Positions 36,331-45,624 are shown, counted from the stretch's first letter. The stretch is 64,000 nucleotides of DNA from an uncultured Lachnospiraceae bacterium (GCA_910578405.1 CAJTQO010000009.1:28501-92500); one strand, 5' to 3'. The notes: a model not told the origin generated them from the letters alone. Made by a program: numbers and translations.

Positions 36331-36783
36331 GCGATTTACCTCCTTCCAAATATAAAAAAACTCTGAATCCATTTCACTATTATTATATCCACTTTTTCAT
36401 TTATTCACAACCTTCTTTTATCATTGGCATCCTATTTTATTAATATCTCATCTTTGCACATACTATTTCTACTATTTTGATCGCTTTTATGCTCTATTTA
36501 ATATTTTCATATTTATTTTTAACGAATACCCCATGCGCCACTACAAGCACATGGGATATTCCATCATATACCACCAGAGAATTGCTGTTCTTTCCTACTT
36601 TTTCCACCCCGGTATATCTGTTCCATATTCAGTTTTCATTTACATGGCATAGCAACAATCCAACCTCATCCCACCTGCAAAAAACTGTTGCCAAGTGTTG
36701 CCAACACCTTTAGAGGACGCGCAAATGCCTGGGCAGACGCCTTGGAAACAATATGCGGTTTCCGGCGTTTGATGGCCCATGCG
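36331..36783. other. AT-rich gap with no recognised gene
   Basis: This stretch holds the presumed promoter region of the toxin-antitoxin pair and otherwise only short open frames without ribosome binding sites. A short direct repeat (TGTTGCCAA at about 36679 and GTGTTGCCAA next to it) lies near the return to higher GC. It may be an insertion scar. Confidence 0.4.
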
Positions 36784-37833
36784 CTATTTGGCAATGCGTA
36801 TCACTGCCTTTACAATATCCGCTTTATGGTTCACGCTGTAATCCATCGCCTTTTGCGCCTCATCCAGCTCAAAGATATCCGTCACAATGCCTTTTAAGTT
36901 TATTTTCCCTGCCGCAACCGCCTCTATCGCCATCGGATAAATATGGCGGTAACGGAATACCGTCTTAAACGTCAGCTCCTTATCCAGCGCAAGGCTCATG
37001 GGAAGCGTCATTTCCCCGCTCTTGCTGTATCCCACCAGCACAATCGTTGCGCCTTTTTTCGTCATATGTATCGTCTGCACGGTCGTCACCTGTGTGCCTG
37101 CGGTTTCCACTGCAAGGTCACATCCTTTCCCTTCCGTCAGCCTCTTTACTTCTTCCACCGCATCCGTGCGGCCCGCATCAATCACTCCGTCCGCCCCAAG
37201 CTCCAATGCCTTTTGCAGACGTTTTTCCATAATATCCGCCACATACACCTTTGACACGCCCATTGCCTTCAATGCCATCATCGTCACCAGGCCGATACAG
37301 CCCGCTCCCATGACCACTGCCGTCTGTCCGGCTCTTGCGCCCCCCTGCATCGCCGCATGGAATCCCACTGCCAAAGGCTCGATTAAAGCGCCTTCCATCG
37401 TGCTTACATGCTCCGGCAGCTTAAAGCAAAGGTCGGCCTCGTGCGCCACATATTCCTGAAACACCCCGTCCACCGGCGGTGTGGCAAAAAAGACCACATC
37501 CGGGCAAAGGTTGTAATTTCCCGTTTTACAAAACTCACAATGGCCGCAGGTCTTGCCCGGTTCTAACGCAACCCTGTCTCCGACTTTCAGGTGTTTCACC
37601 TTCTTCCCCACTTCCACAACCGTCCCGCCCGGCTCATGGCCAAGCACAAAAGGCGGCTTTACCACGTAATCGCCAATCGCCCCAGTCTCATAATAATGCA
37701 GGTCACTGCCGCAGATTCCAACATACTCCAGTTTCACAAGCGCCTCGTTATCTTTTACCTTTGGGATATCCCTTTCCTCAAATCCCATTTTCCCAATGCC
37801 CAGCATTACCGCCGTTTTCATTTTTCCTTCCAT
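36784..37833 (-). CDS. Zinc-dependent polyol (sorbitol/xylitol) dehydrogenase
   Basis: 349 residues from ATG 37833; ATG 37821 (MKTAVML) with GGAAGG in front is an equally good start. It is a medium-chain dehydrogenase with the catalytic Zn motif GICGSDLHYYETG, FVLGHEPGGTVVEVG and a structural Zn cluster, CGHCEFCKTGNYNLC. The Rossmann motif is VMGAGCIGLVTMMALKAMG. The Asp after it (ADIMEKR) favours NAD. It probably oxidises a sugar alcohol to a ketose. It is the last gene of the carbohydrate operon. Confidence 0.93.
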   Translation of the reverse strand: MEGKMKTAVMLGIGKMGFEERDIPKVKDNEALVKLEYVGICGSDLHYYETGAIGDYVVKPPFVLGHEPGGTVVEVGKKVKHLKVGDRVALEPGKTCGHCEFCKTGNYNLCPDVVFFATPPVDGVFQEYVAHEADLCFKLPEHVSTMEGALIEPLAVGFHAAMQGGARAGQTAVVMGAGCIGLVTMMALKAMGVSKVYVADIMEKRLQKALELGADGVIDAGRTDAVEEVKRLTEGKGCDLAVETAGTQVTTVQTIHMTKKGATIVLVGYSKSGEMTLPMSLALDKELTFKTVFRYRHIYPMAIEAVAAGKINLKGIVTDIFELDEAQKAMDYSVNHKADIVKAVIRIAK

Positions 37834-37920
37834 ATCCGTCTTCTCCGCTTTCCTTTCTTTTTACTATCTTTCCAAATTTCCGGGTTTGCCTTACTTTGCC
37901 CGTCAGCGCAAATATTCTTT

Positions 37921-38523
37921 TCAGCCCTTCTGTTCATCAAACCGTCTGTCCTTAAAATAATATTCCTCATCCCGCTCATTGATTTCCCGGTACACTTTGC
38001 ACGGGCTTCCAAACGCAATTACGTTTGCCGGAATGTCCTTTGTCACCACCGACCCTGCGCCGATGACGGAATTTTCCCCAATGGTAACGCCCGGAAGGAC
38101 AATGACATTTGCCCCTAACCATACATTGTCCCCAATGGCAATCGGAAAAGAATACATCCCGTCCCCACGATGCTTCGGATGAATCGGATGCCCTGTTGTA
38201 CACAACGTTACGTTAGGGCCTATCAGGACATGCTTCCCGATTGTTATTTCCCAGTCATCAATCAACGTCAGGTTCATATTGGCATAAGTGCCCTCCCCGA
38301 TGGACACATATTTCCCAACGGCGACCGTAAGCGGCGGCACAATCCATACATTGTCCCCCGCGTGTCCAAAGATATCTTTTAAAAGCGCGGCGCGGCCTTC
38401 CATATCTTCCGGCGGCAGCGTGTTAAATTGCCTTACCAGACCCTTGGTATGCGCCTGAAGCCCAAGGTTCTCTTCATCGTCCTCCCAAATATAACCTTTT
38501 TTCATTTTCTCTTGTTCCGTCAT
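37921..38523 (-). CDS. Maltose/galactoside O-acetyltransferase family protein
   Basis: 200 residues, normal for Maa/LacA. It has a left-handed parallel beta-helix with hexapeptide repeats (IGPNVTLCTTGHPIHPKHR, which includes the catalytic His, then IGDNVWLGANVIVLPGVTIG and ENSVIGAGSVVTKDIPAN). It transfers acetyl groups from acetyl-CoA to sugars, possibly to remove excess non-metabolised sugar. It is co-directional with the GH3 and dehydrogenase genes. Confidence 0.93.
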   Translation of the reverse strand: MTEQEKMKKGYIWEDDEENLGLQAHTKGLVRQFNTLPPEDMEGRAALLKDIFGHAGDNVWIVPPLTVAVGKYVSIGEGTYANMNLTLIDDWEITIGKHVLIGPNVTLCTTGHPIHPKHRGDGMYSFPIAIGDNVWLGANVIVLPGVTIGENSVIGAGSVVTKDIPANVIAFGSPCKVYREINERDEEYYFKDRRFDEQKG

Positions 38524-38555
38524 TTCCCTTACCTCCCAGGCATTTTACTCTGTTT

Positions 38556-38954
38556 TTATAAATATTGGTTAAACTCCACTTTCTCTTTATTTGGCCCTGC
38601 AACGGAAAAAAACCTCACCCCGTTTTCCCAAAACGGAAGGGACTGGATTCCCTCGTCCAGGATGCAAAGCCCTTTCTCCTTTGCCAGGCGAAATACCGCC
38701 TCAATATCCGTCACATTCAGCGCAAGATGATCCACCGCGCCGTTTCGCAGCGCCGCCTGCTTATTTTCATATGCCTCAACCATTGTATCGCCAAGCCTGA
38801 AAAACACTACCCTATCCCCCACCGCTTCTATCACCGTCTCATACGCAATCTCAAATCCGAGCGTTTCATAAAAAGCCACCGTCGCTTCCATATCATTGGT
38901 GGGAATCCCGATATGCTGCAATCCTGTAATATATGTTTGAAAATTATGCTCCAT
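38556..38954 (-). CDS. VOC superfamily (glyoxalase/dioxygenase-like) protein
   Basis: 132 residues from ATG 38954 behind GGAGG; an upstream in-frame codon at 39011 has no such site. It has two beta-alpha-beta-beta-beta modules: LQHIGIPTNDMEATVAFYETLGFE and later VDHLALNVTDIEAVFRLAKEKG. Metal-ligand positions H15 (LQHIG), E59-region and H of VDHLA are plausible. The reaction is unknown. In a carbohydrate operon it may handle a reactive sugar-derived carbonyl. Confidence 0.85.
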   Translation of the reverse strand: MEHNFQTYITGLQHIGIPTNDMEATVAFYETLGFEIAYETVIEAVGDRVVFFRLGDTMVEAYENKQAALRNGAVDHLALNVTDIEAVFRLAKEKGLCILDEGIQSLPFWENGVRFFSVAGPNKEKVEFNQYL

Positions 38955-39035
38955 CCAATGCCTCCATTCCTGCCTGCCCATGCCAGAACCATAAAAACAT
39001 TGCAGGCTCAATCCTTAATCGGACCGTCCTTCCTG

Positions 39036-41303
39036 TCATCCCTTCTTTACCGTATATCTGCGTGTCCGTTCGTCTGCAATTACGCCGTCAAAATCCATCC
39101 CGAAGCCAAAATCATAAGTATGCCCTTCCCCGTCCTGATAGCACTCCATATCAAAAGCCACATCTTCCTTCTGGTTTTCCACCGTTTCCATATTGGCCGG
39201 CATCTGTAACGGCAGCAGGCCCTGCGGTTTCGCTTTTCCGGTTATAATGTCCAACACTGCCTGAGGGCATACGCCATATTCCACCAAAAGCGCATCGCTG
39301 CACGGCTCCAGCTCCGCCATCACCATGGGATTTTTCAGGGCGACTACTGTAATGACAGGCTTGCCGCCCATCCGCGCCTTCATTTCCTCCACCAAATCCA
39401 AATCCCGCTCATTGGCCGCCGTATTCCATTTGCCCCGGTAACTGCGGTCTGTAAAATCCTCCAGCGGATCTCCCCCTGCCAGGCTGTGTTCCCTTGCCGC
39501 CACTGCCTGGTAAGGACGGTACTGCAGCGTAATTGGCACATACCCGTTTCCGCCCGCCTTGCGGTCTTGTGGCTCATATCCTACCGAAATGGGCGATTCC
39601 ACAAAACACAGCGCTGCATCGGCCTCCTCTGGCGTATCCACCACCTGGAAATATTCCGCCGCCGCTTTCTTCCCGGCAGGCGTCACCTCCTTATCTCCGG
39701 TAGGCATACTCATAAAATTCAGATAGGACTTTATATGCCTGTCCGGTATGTAAACTTTAATCCCCTCCTGCAGCGGAAGCGCATGGCCTTTGTTTTTTAA
39801 AAGGGTCACGGATTTTAACTGGGACTCATATCCCTTTTCCTTAAACGCCTGGCAGCCCACCGTCTGCAAGGATTTCTCCAAATCCAGATAAGGGTTTTCA
39901 AACAGCCCGGTGCGGAAAATATTCAGCAACAGACGGTAAGCGGACTGGCGGAATCTGGCGTCCGCCGCTTCTTTTCCATACTTTTCACAGTACATCCCAT
40001 AAGCTTCCATTACAGGGGCTACCGCATTGTTGCCGCCAAACTGGTCCACTCCGGCCTCTAACGCCTTGAAATGCCGCTGCGCCTCCGTCAGCCCTTCCAC
40101 GCCCCAGCATTTCCCGGCAAACGTTTCCTCCGCTTCCCCAATATCATGCGTGATGCCCCAGTCCGTGCATACCACACCCTCATATCCTAATTCCTCCCGC
40201 AGCAAATCCCGGATTAGGCTCTGGCTAAACGAATTCCCCACATTTTCCCCGTTTTTCTTATCTATCCCATAGGAAATGGTGTAATAGGGCATCACTGCGC
40301 CCGCTTTCCCGGTCTTTCCATCCAGGGAAAATGCGCCTTGCGTAAAGGGTTTTAAATGTTCTTTAAAATTCCCTCCCGGATAAACCGCATATTTCCCGTA
40401 AGCATAATGAGCGTCCCTCCCGGCCTCACACATACCGCCGCCCGGAAAATGCTTTACCATTGTATTCACGCTGTCCTTCCCCCAGCCGTCGCCGCTTTCT
40501 TGCGTCGTCTGGAAACCGTCGCAGTACGCCTTTGCCATATCTATCGTCATCTGCGTATGTTCTCCAAAAGTATCCGCAAACCGCATCCACCGCGGTTCCG
40601 TCGCCAAGTCGATTTGTGGGGAAAGCGCGGTGGTAATCCCCAGGGCGCGGTATTCCGCCGAAGCCATTTCCCCAAATTCCTTCACTAACGAAGGATCAAA
40701 CGTGGCGGACAGCCCGATGCCGTTTGCCCATTTGGAAATATCCTCCCCGGTTACGCCCATATACTCCGCCGTTGAGCCTGCTCCATGCCTTGGGTCTGAA
40801 CTGTTGTTTGCCGGAATGCCGAAACCGGAATTTTCCGCCAGGGCCTGCAGTTTATTGTTCCACCGCACCGCCGTCTCCGTACTCTCTAACCCCATAACCA
40901 GCACATGGCGCACTTTATCCTTTACCGTAAATTCTTTCTGCTGGTCTGTCAGCTCCCAAGGCTCCACGCCGCTTTCCTCATAGCTCTTCCCGCCGTAAGT
41001 CCCGCCAAACACCGCCGCCCTTGGCCCCTTGGCCGGAATCAATTGGTGGGCGCTGTACAGCATCAGCCCGGCAATATCCTCTATGGATATCCGCCCGGCC
41101 AAATCCTTTGCCCGTTCTTCATAGGAAAGCCTCCAGTCCTCATAAGGCGCCAATTCCCCGGAGCCCAGGAAATCCTTAAACGCATAGCCATCCACCGTCA
41201 GGATTTCCACTTTGCTGCCAGTGGCAACGCCAAGCGTCGGCCCGTCCCCGTTTTCCACCAGGAAATATCCGTCCTTCTCTTCCTTTTTCCATTTCTGTCC
41301 CAT
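39036..41303 (-). CDS. Glycoside hydrolase family 3 beta-glucosidase-like protein
   Basis: 755 residues, standard domain order. The N-terminal TIM barrel contains NNSSDPRHGAG, TMVKHFPGGGMCEAGRDAHY (with the KH pair) and GVVCTDWGITHD, where Asp381 is the catalytic nucleophile. The C-terminal sandwich and fibronectin-like part follow (VTLLKNKGHALPLQEGIKVY). No signal peptide is seen, so it should be cytoplasmic and act on imported oligosaccharides. It follows the isomerase/TolB-fusion gene by 64 bp. Confidence 0.93.
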   Translation of the reverse strand: MGQKWKKEEKDGYFLVENGDGPTLGVATGSKVEILTVDGYAFKDFLGSGELAPYEDWRLSYEERAKDLAGRISIEDIAGLMLYSAHQLIPAKGPRAAVFGGTYGGKSYEESGVEPWELTDQQKEFTVKDKVRHVLVMGLESTETAVRWNNKLQALAENSGFGIPANNSSDPRHGAGSTAEYMGVTGEDISKWANGIGLSATFDPSLVKEFGEMASAEYRALGITTALSPQIDLATEPRWMRFADTFGEHTQMTIDMAKAYCDGFQTTQESGDGWGKDSVNTMVKHFPGGGMCEAGRDAHYAYGKYAVYPGGNFKEHLKPFTQGAFSLDGKTGKAGAVMPYYTISYGIDKKNGENVGNSFSQSLIRDLLREELGYEGVVCTDWGITHDIGEAEETFAGKCWGVEGLTEAQRHFKALEAGVDQFGGNNAVAPVMEAYGMYCEKYGKEAADARFRQSAYRLLLNIFRTGLFENPYLDLEKSLQTVGCQAFKEKGYESQLKSVTLLKNKGHALPLQEGIKVYIPDRHIKSYLNFMSMPTGDKEVTPAGKKAAAEYFQVVDTPEEADAALCFVESPISVGYEPQDRKAGGNGYVPITLQYRPYQAVAAREHSLAGGDPLEDFTDRSYRGKWNTAANERDLDLVEEMKARMGGKPVITVVALKNPMVMAELEPCSDALLVEYGVCPQAVLDIITGKAKPQGLLPLQMPANMETVENQKEDVAFDMECYQDGEGHTYDFGFGMDFDGVIADERTRRYTVKKG

Positions 41304-41367
41304 ATGTTTTCCTGCCCCTTTCTCTTTGCTTTACGTCTGTTTTTCCGCTTTTTCCTTTCCGCTTCTC

Positions 41368-42987
41368 TTACTTATGCTCCAGCTCGTAAACCACCATTGC
41401 CAGCCTGCGGCTGTCCGGCGCCCAGGAATTGACATTCAGGGAACCCTGCCCGCCGAAAAATTCCAACACTTTGCGCCTGTTTCCTCCATCGCTGTCCATC
41501 CTCCAAAGCTCCACCTGCATATTGGGCAAATGCTCCTCGCTCTCAAGCCCTGTGCCGCTGTAAGAAATGTAAACCACTTTTTCCCCATCCGGCGATACAT
41601 GAGGGAACCAGTTGTTCCTGTCATCGTCCGTCATCTGCACCGGACCGGAGCCGTCAGCCCCCATCCGGAAAACCTGCATCCTCCCGGTACGCGTACTGTT
41701 AAACCAAATAGATTTCCCGTCCGGGGCATATTCCGGGCCGTCATTAAAACCAGCCCCTGCCGTCAGCCGCTTCTCCCCGCCGCCCAAAACAGAGATGGTG
41801 TAAATATCCACTTCCTGCCCTTTCCCGTAATCCCGGAATGCGCAGTAAGCCAGTTCTTTGCCGTCCGGCGACCATCCATGGACAAAGCTTGGGCTTTTGT
41901 CCGTCACACAGCGCGGACTGCCTCCCTCTGCCGGTAAAATATAGGCTTTGGACTGCCAGCCCTCCTCGGAATGGCTCACCACAATCTCCTTTTGGTCCGG
42001 GGACAGTACGTGGTCATTGTTGCAGTTGTTGCACGCCCCGCTGTCTATCACCCGTTCCTGCCCGGTGGCTATGTCAAAACGGTAAATCAGCCCTTCCGAA
42101 TTGAAAACCAGGCTGCCGCCGTCCTTTGTCCAGTTAGGCGCTTCCACCACTTTGTCATACTTATGCAGCTCCTCCAATTCCCCTGTCTCAACATCCAGAA
42201 TGCACAGCCTGCTTTTCGTCCGTTCCCGATGCCCCGTCAGCCCGGAAAGCTTCTTCCCCGCTTCCCTTAAATCCCGCAGGAAGTCTTGGCTGCTATCCTG
42301 GTCGATGAACTGGGGTATTTCCATTGCCCTTGCAAACTGGAAGCAAGCCGCCATATCCAGCGCGCCCTGTCCGACGGGCGCCTCTGCATATCCGCCTTCC
42401 TCCAGCTTCATATCTTTATAATGAAGGGAACGGATGCGCCCTTTATTGCGCCACAAAAAAGCTTCCGGGTCTTCCCCTCCATACAGGAGCCATCCCACAT
42501 CCGCCTGCGCGCCCACTTCCTCTGCGCAGCTTTCCAAGAATTGTTCATAAGCGCTTTTCCCTGCCATTTTCCGGCAGCTTACTTCCATCCCATTATGGGC
42601 CAGAAGCTGCGCCCCAAAGCCGGAAAGCTGACGCGCCAGCTCTCTACAGTCTTCCAACTGTTTTGCCTGGTATGCCCCGTCTATCGGTTCCGGACAGGAT
42701 ATGACATATTGGCGGATTCCATATTTCCCTGTCAGCGCTTTCAGCCGGGGCGCCCATCCGTCCAACGCCCCGGACAGGATATGGCAGGAAACCACCGATA
42801 ATCCGTATGCCTGCATCACAGGCATATACTCTTCCAACTCCTCCACCGTCCACACCCCTGCGGACGGCTCTTGTCCCAGGCACGGCTCAATCCACCGATA
42901 ACCCATCCCGGCTGCCTCGGCCCAAAAGGCTTCTTTTTTCTCTTTCAAAGCCCGGCCTGCGCCATACATTTGTATTCCGAACTTCAT
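41368..42987 (-). CDS. TIM-barrel sugar isomerase/epimerase fused to a TolB-like beta-propeller
   Basis: 539 residues. Residues 1-250 are an AP-endonuclease-2-type TIM barrel (MKFGIQMYGAGRALKEKKEAF, SLHYKDMKLEEGGYAEAPVGQG with the terminal metal-site region). Residues 255-539 are a PD40/TolB beta-propeller with repeats such as WTKDGGSLVFNSEG, LSPDQKEIVVSH, WSPDGKELAYC, YAPDGKSIWFNS and VSPDGEKVVYIS. The usual family has only one of these. The barrel would act on a sugar or polyol and the propeller may bind a glycan or partner. It is the first gene of the operon, downstream of a good promoter. Confidence 0.85.
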   Translation of the reverse strand: MKFGIQMYGAGRALKEKKEAFWAEAAGMGYRWIEPCLGQEPSAGVWTVEELEEYMPVMQAYGLSVVSCHILSGALDGWAPRLKALTGKYGIRQYVISCPEPIDGAYQAKQLEDCRELARQLSGFGAQLLAHNGMEVSCRKMAGKSAYEQFLESCAEEVGAQADVGWLLYGGEDPEAFLWRNKGRIRSLHYKDMKLEEGGYAEAPVGQGALDMAACFQFARAMEIPQFIDQDSSQDFLRDLREAGKKLSGLTGHRERTKSRLCILDVETGELEELHKYDKVVEAPNWTKDGGSLVFNSEGLIYRFDIATGQERVIDSGACNNCNNDHVLSPDQKEIVVSHSEEGWQSKAYILPAEGGSPRCVTDKSPSFVHGWSPDGKELAYCAFRDYGKGQEVDIYTISVLGGGEKRLTAGAGFNDGPEYAPDGKSIWFNSTRTGRMQVFRMGADGSGPVQMTDDDRNNWFPHVSPDGEKVVYISYSGTGLESEEHLPNMQVELWRMDSDGGNRRKVLEFFGGQGSLNVNSWAPDSRRLAMVVYELEHK

Positions 42988-43124
42988 AAACGCTCCTTTC
43001 TTTCGCTCCCAAGGCGCCCGATTGCCCGACCGCTTTTCTTTGTCCCTGCCTGTATCCTAACTGTTGGCCGCATCGTATGAAACGCCTGCTTTGCCTAACT
43101 TCACCTTCCATTTAACCTTGTTTT

Positions 43125-43153
43125 ATCATACCATTTATTTCCCCTAAATTCAA
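43125..43153 (-). promoter_or_regulatory. Promoter of the carbohydrate operon
   Basis: Minus strand: TTGAAT (43153-43148), 17-bp spacer, TATGAT (43130-43125). The start would be about 130 nt upstream of ATG 42987. The 438-bp gap to the next gene contains no other clear feature. Confidence 0.7.
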
Positions 43154-43425
43154 GCGCCATGCCTCCTTTTTACAACATTTTGAGGTATTCTATTCTATGA
43201 TTACTGCCATTTTACCTTTTGTCTGCAGACATACAACAATCCCTTGCCTGCCCACCCATAGCCATGCTAAAATAAACCAAGGCAAAACACAGTGCAATGC
43301 AATAATGCAAATATAAAAAAATATAAGAAAAAACAGGAAAGGAACATGGCCCCGGCCCAAAAAGAATCCCCAGATACCGCAGGAAAGGGATTCGCCCATG
43401 GCCTGGCCGCCAGAGCGTGGCTAAT

Positions 43426-43683
43426 ATGACAGAACTGACTTCCATGATGAATATCGGGAAAGAAATGGCAAGAAAACTTTCCTCTGTGGGCATTGATTCC
43501 AAAGAAAAATTGATGCAAACGGGTTCCAAGCAGGCATTTCTGAAACTAAAGGGCATCTATCCCCAAGTTTGCCTGGTGCATTTATATGCCTTAGAAGGCG
43601 CCGTCCAAAATGTGGATTTCAATGCCCTGACAAAAGATAAGAAAAAAGAACTGAAAGAATTCAGCGACTTTTTAAAAACATAA
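43426..43683 (+). CDS. TfoX C-terminal domain protein
   Basis: 85 residues from ATG 43426 (a GTG at 43417 is an alternative). The sequence MTELTSMMNIGKEMARKLSSVG and FLKLKGIYPQVCLVHLYALEGA match the helix-hairpin-helix TfoX_C domain, here as a stand-alone protein without the N-terminal domain, as is common in Clostridia. A role in competence regulation is assumed from the family but is not proven for this short form. An 8-codon ORF starting at ATG 43398, with AGGAAAGGGA in front, stops one base before ATG 43426, which could couple translation. Confidence 0.85.
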   Translation: MTELTSMMNIGKEMARKLSSVGIDSKEKLMQTGSKQAFLKLKGIYPQVCLVHLYALEGAVQNVDFNALTKDKKKELKEFSDFLKT

Positions 43684-43748
43684 TCATCAAATTCCGCAGG
43701 CTGCGGGCATCCTGGCGTCTGCCCGCCCTGTCCTTTGCTTTCATCACG

Positions 43749-44312
43749 CTACGTCCCCTGCTTTGCCAAAACCAACTTCCGCAACGCCGGCACTCCCTGC
43801 ATAATGCCAAGCGCCGCCAAGTCTACCGCCATCACGGCAACGACAAGCGTCCCGTTAAGCAGGGCGGAATATACCCACGGATTCACCATCGGCATCCCGA
43901 AAAACGTTTCCGGCATATACATATACCAGAGCAGTCCGCCGGAAAGCGTCAGCGAAACCCAGCGTCCGAAAGAGCCTAATACCGTCCCCCATAGCCATCC
44001 CCACTTCTTTCCCGCTCCAAACCCGCACAAAAATACAAGCGTATAGGCCAGCACATAGTCCAACAGCATGGACTGCCATGAGATGGCAATGCCTCCCCCC
44101 AGGAAATATTGCAGTATCCCATTGACCAGGCAGCACATCAGGGCATACTTTGGCCCCCAGCGCAGGCAGTAAACCAGGATTGGCGCTAACGCCAAGTCGA
44201 TGGAGCCGCCAAACGGGAAGCGGAATATCCGAAAATACCCCAATACCGTCGCAGCAGCAATCAGAATGGCCCCCTCCGTCAAAGCACGGATTTTCATTGT
44301 TTTTTTTGTCAT
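43749..44312 (-). CDS. thiT: Energy-coupled thiamine transporter S-component ThiT
   Basis: 188 residues from ATG 44312 behind GGAGGAAAC; codons further upstream lie in the riboswitch leader. Six hydrophobic segments are present. Family motifs include ALTEGAILIAAATVLGYFRIFRFPFGGSIDLALAPIL in successive parts, LRWGPKYALMCCLVNG and GRWVSLTLSGGLLWY. It binds thiamine in the membrane and works with the shared ECF ATPase/T-component encoded elsewhere. Control by the TPP riboswitch just upstream confirms the substrate. Confidence 0.95.
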   Translation of the reverse strand: MTKKTMKIRALTEGAILIAAATVLGYFRIFRFPFGGSIDLALAPILVYCLRWGPKYALMCCLVNGILQYFLGGGIAISWQSMLLDYVLAYTLVFLCGFGAGKKWGWLWGTVLGSFGRWVSLTLSGGLLWYMYMPETFFGMPMVNPWVYSALLNGTLVVAVMAVDLAALGIMQGVPALRKLVLAKQGT

Positions 44313-44441
44313 AGCCGTTTCCTCCGTTTTTATATTTGTTGAAACCGGGCAGGGGGAATGGCCCACTCCCCTGCTCGCCGCGCCGGACTCCCGCAAACAA
44401 AGATTCGCGCCAACCTTCTTCCTTACGGGTATCCGTATGCA

Positions 44442-44478
44442 TAAAATACCGCGGTGCAAACAGGCGCAACGCGGTACG
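44442..44478 (-). terminator. Riboswitch-associated terminator in the thiT leader
   Basis: On the minus strand TACCGCG and CGCGGTA form a stem with a loop of about 20 nt, followed by TTTTAT. It lies between the TPP aptamer and the thiT start, so it is the likely expression platform. A second hairpin (GCAGGGGA/TCCCCCTGC, about 44347-44375) sits nearer the start codon. Confidence 0.6.
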
Positions 44479-44511
44479 GAAAAAACGACAAGTATTCTAT
44501 TTGCCGAATAT

Positions 44512-44608
44512 TCTTCCTACGCCGGCATTACCCGGATCAGGTTCAAGGGACCGGAAGCGACATTACGCCTCTGCATCTCAGCCGGACTTGTGTCCAGCGC
44601 CCCTGCTA
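44512..44608 (-). promoter_or_regulatory. TPP riboswitch (THI element)
   Basis: The minus strand shows the conserved THI-box sequence in order: GGGGCGC, GGCTGAGATG, CCCTTGAACCTGATCCGGGT and ATGCCGGCGTAGGAA. It senses thiamine pyrophosphate and represses thiT when thiamine is plentiful. Confidence 0.96.
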
Positions 44609-44696
44609 TTCTGTTACACAGCGGTTTCTTTATATATACTATATCTCCCGGCTTTTTGCAAGCTATTTTTGCCCTTACGAAAACTTATCCGCTGCC

Positions 44697-44879
44697 AATG
44701 TCATTTGCTTTCGCTTCTCACAATGGCGCCAAGCATAGGCCCCAGTCCAGACCATGGAAAGACGCCGGCTCTTAGGCGCCGTATTGGGGCGGCTTAGCGC
44801 CGTTTCGTCTGTCGTGAGCGAAAGCGTGTCTGGACGGGGCTATGGTTGCGCCATTTGGGAAACTTATACGCATGACATT
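44697..44879 (+). ncRNA. Candidate structured RNA or MITE-like palindrome
   Basis: 183-nt imperfect inverted repeat between the TPP riboswitch and the AraC gene. Nested stems are AATGTCAT (44697-44704) with ATGACATT (44872-44879), AATGGCGC (44722-44729) with GCGCCATT (44848-44855), GCCCC with GGGGC, GTCCAGAC (44745-44752) with GTCTGGAC (44828-44835), and AGACG (44760-44764) with CGTCT (44806-44810). A GCGAAAGC segment suggests a GNRA loop on the plus strand. I cannot match it to a known class, and a small transposon-derived element is also possible. Confidence 0.5.
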
Positions 44880-44886
44880 GCCGCAG

Positions 44887-45624
44887 CTACAGTCTGTTAT
44901 GTATATATTTCTCCCGGAACTTCTTTGGCGTGTCCCCGGTATACTGGCGAAACATCCTGGTAAAATAACTTTGGGAAGAGAAAGCAAACGCCGCACTGAC
45001 CATGGCACAGGAGCAGTCGGTATCCAACAGCATATGCTTCGCCGCCTTAAGCTTGCATTCCATCATATAATCGGTCACTGTCTTTCCCGTCTCCCTGCGA
45101 AACAAGGAAGACAGGTAATCCGGGTTTTTACCCACCTGTCCGGCTATATCCGCGACACGGACCGGACGGTTTAAGTTCCGGTTGATATAATCTATGCATT
45201 GCATTACGGTCTTAGAATAAATCTTTTCTTTTTTTAATTTCCCCATATAATCCGTAAAATACTCCACGGCCTCTTCATGAAGCCTGCGCACTTCCTCAAT
45301 CGTCCTGCACTTGTCCATCTGCTGGATATAATAATCGCTGGAAGTATACGCCGTTTCGCTGTTCATCCCCCCGGTAATTGCAAACCGGATGACCAAAGTC
45401 ATGGACGCCACAAACAGGTATTTCATATTGATTAACGGTTCATCCGACAAATGTCCCTGTTTCCCGGCGCAAAAATTCCGTCTGGCCTCTTCCACCGCCC
45501 GGAAATCCCCATCCTGGACATACCGGTACATACGCATCTCCTCTTCATAATCCCTGTGCCGGAAATTATTTTCCCGGTTCATATATTCCAGATAAGAAAT
45601 CTGCCCCGTTACTTTCCTCTTCAT
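44887..45624 (-). CDS. AraC-family transcriptional regulator
   Basis: 245 residues from ATG 45624 (AGGTGAT upstream); the frame runs to 45696 without a better start. The C-terminal 100 residues are a two-helix-turn-helix AraC domain: VADIAGQVGKNPDYLSSLFRRETG and a second unit, MVSAAFAFSSQSYFTRMFRQYTG. The N-terminal part lacks the usual cupin signature and is helical (YRYVQDGDFRAVEEARRNF). It is transcribed divergently from the GH3 gene at 45806, so it probably activates that gene in response to a plant-glycan product. Confidence 0.92.
   Translation of the reverse strand: MKRKVTGQISYLEYMNRENNFRHRDYEEEMRMYRYVQDGDFRAVEEARRNFCAGKQGHLSDEPLINMKYLFVASMTLVIRFAITGGMNSETAYTSSDYYIQQMDKCRTIEEVRRLHEEAVEYFTDYMGKLKKEKIYSKTVMQCIDYINRNLNRPVRVADIAGQVGKNPDYLSSLFRRETGKTVTDYMMECKLKAAKHMLLDTDCSCAMVSAAFAFSSQSYFTRMFRQYTGDTPKKFREKYIHNRL

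Noticed and set aside
40027..40983. Plus-strand ORFs within the GH3 gene
   Set aside because: Shadows of the GH3 coding strand with no family features.
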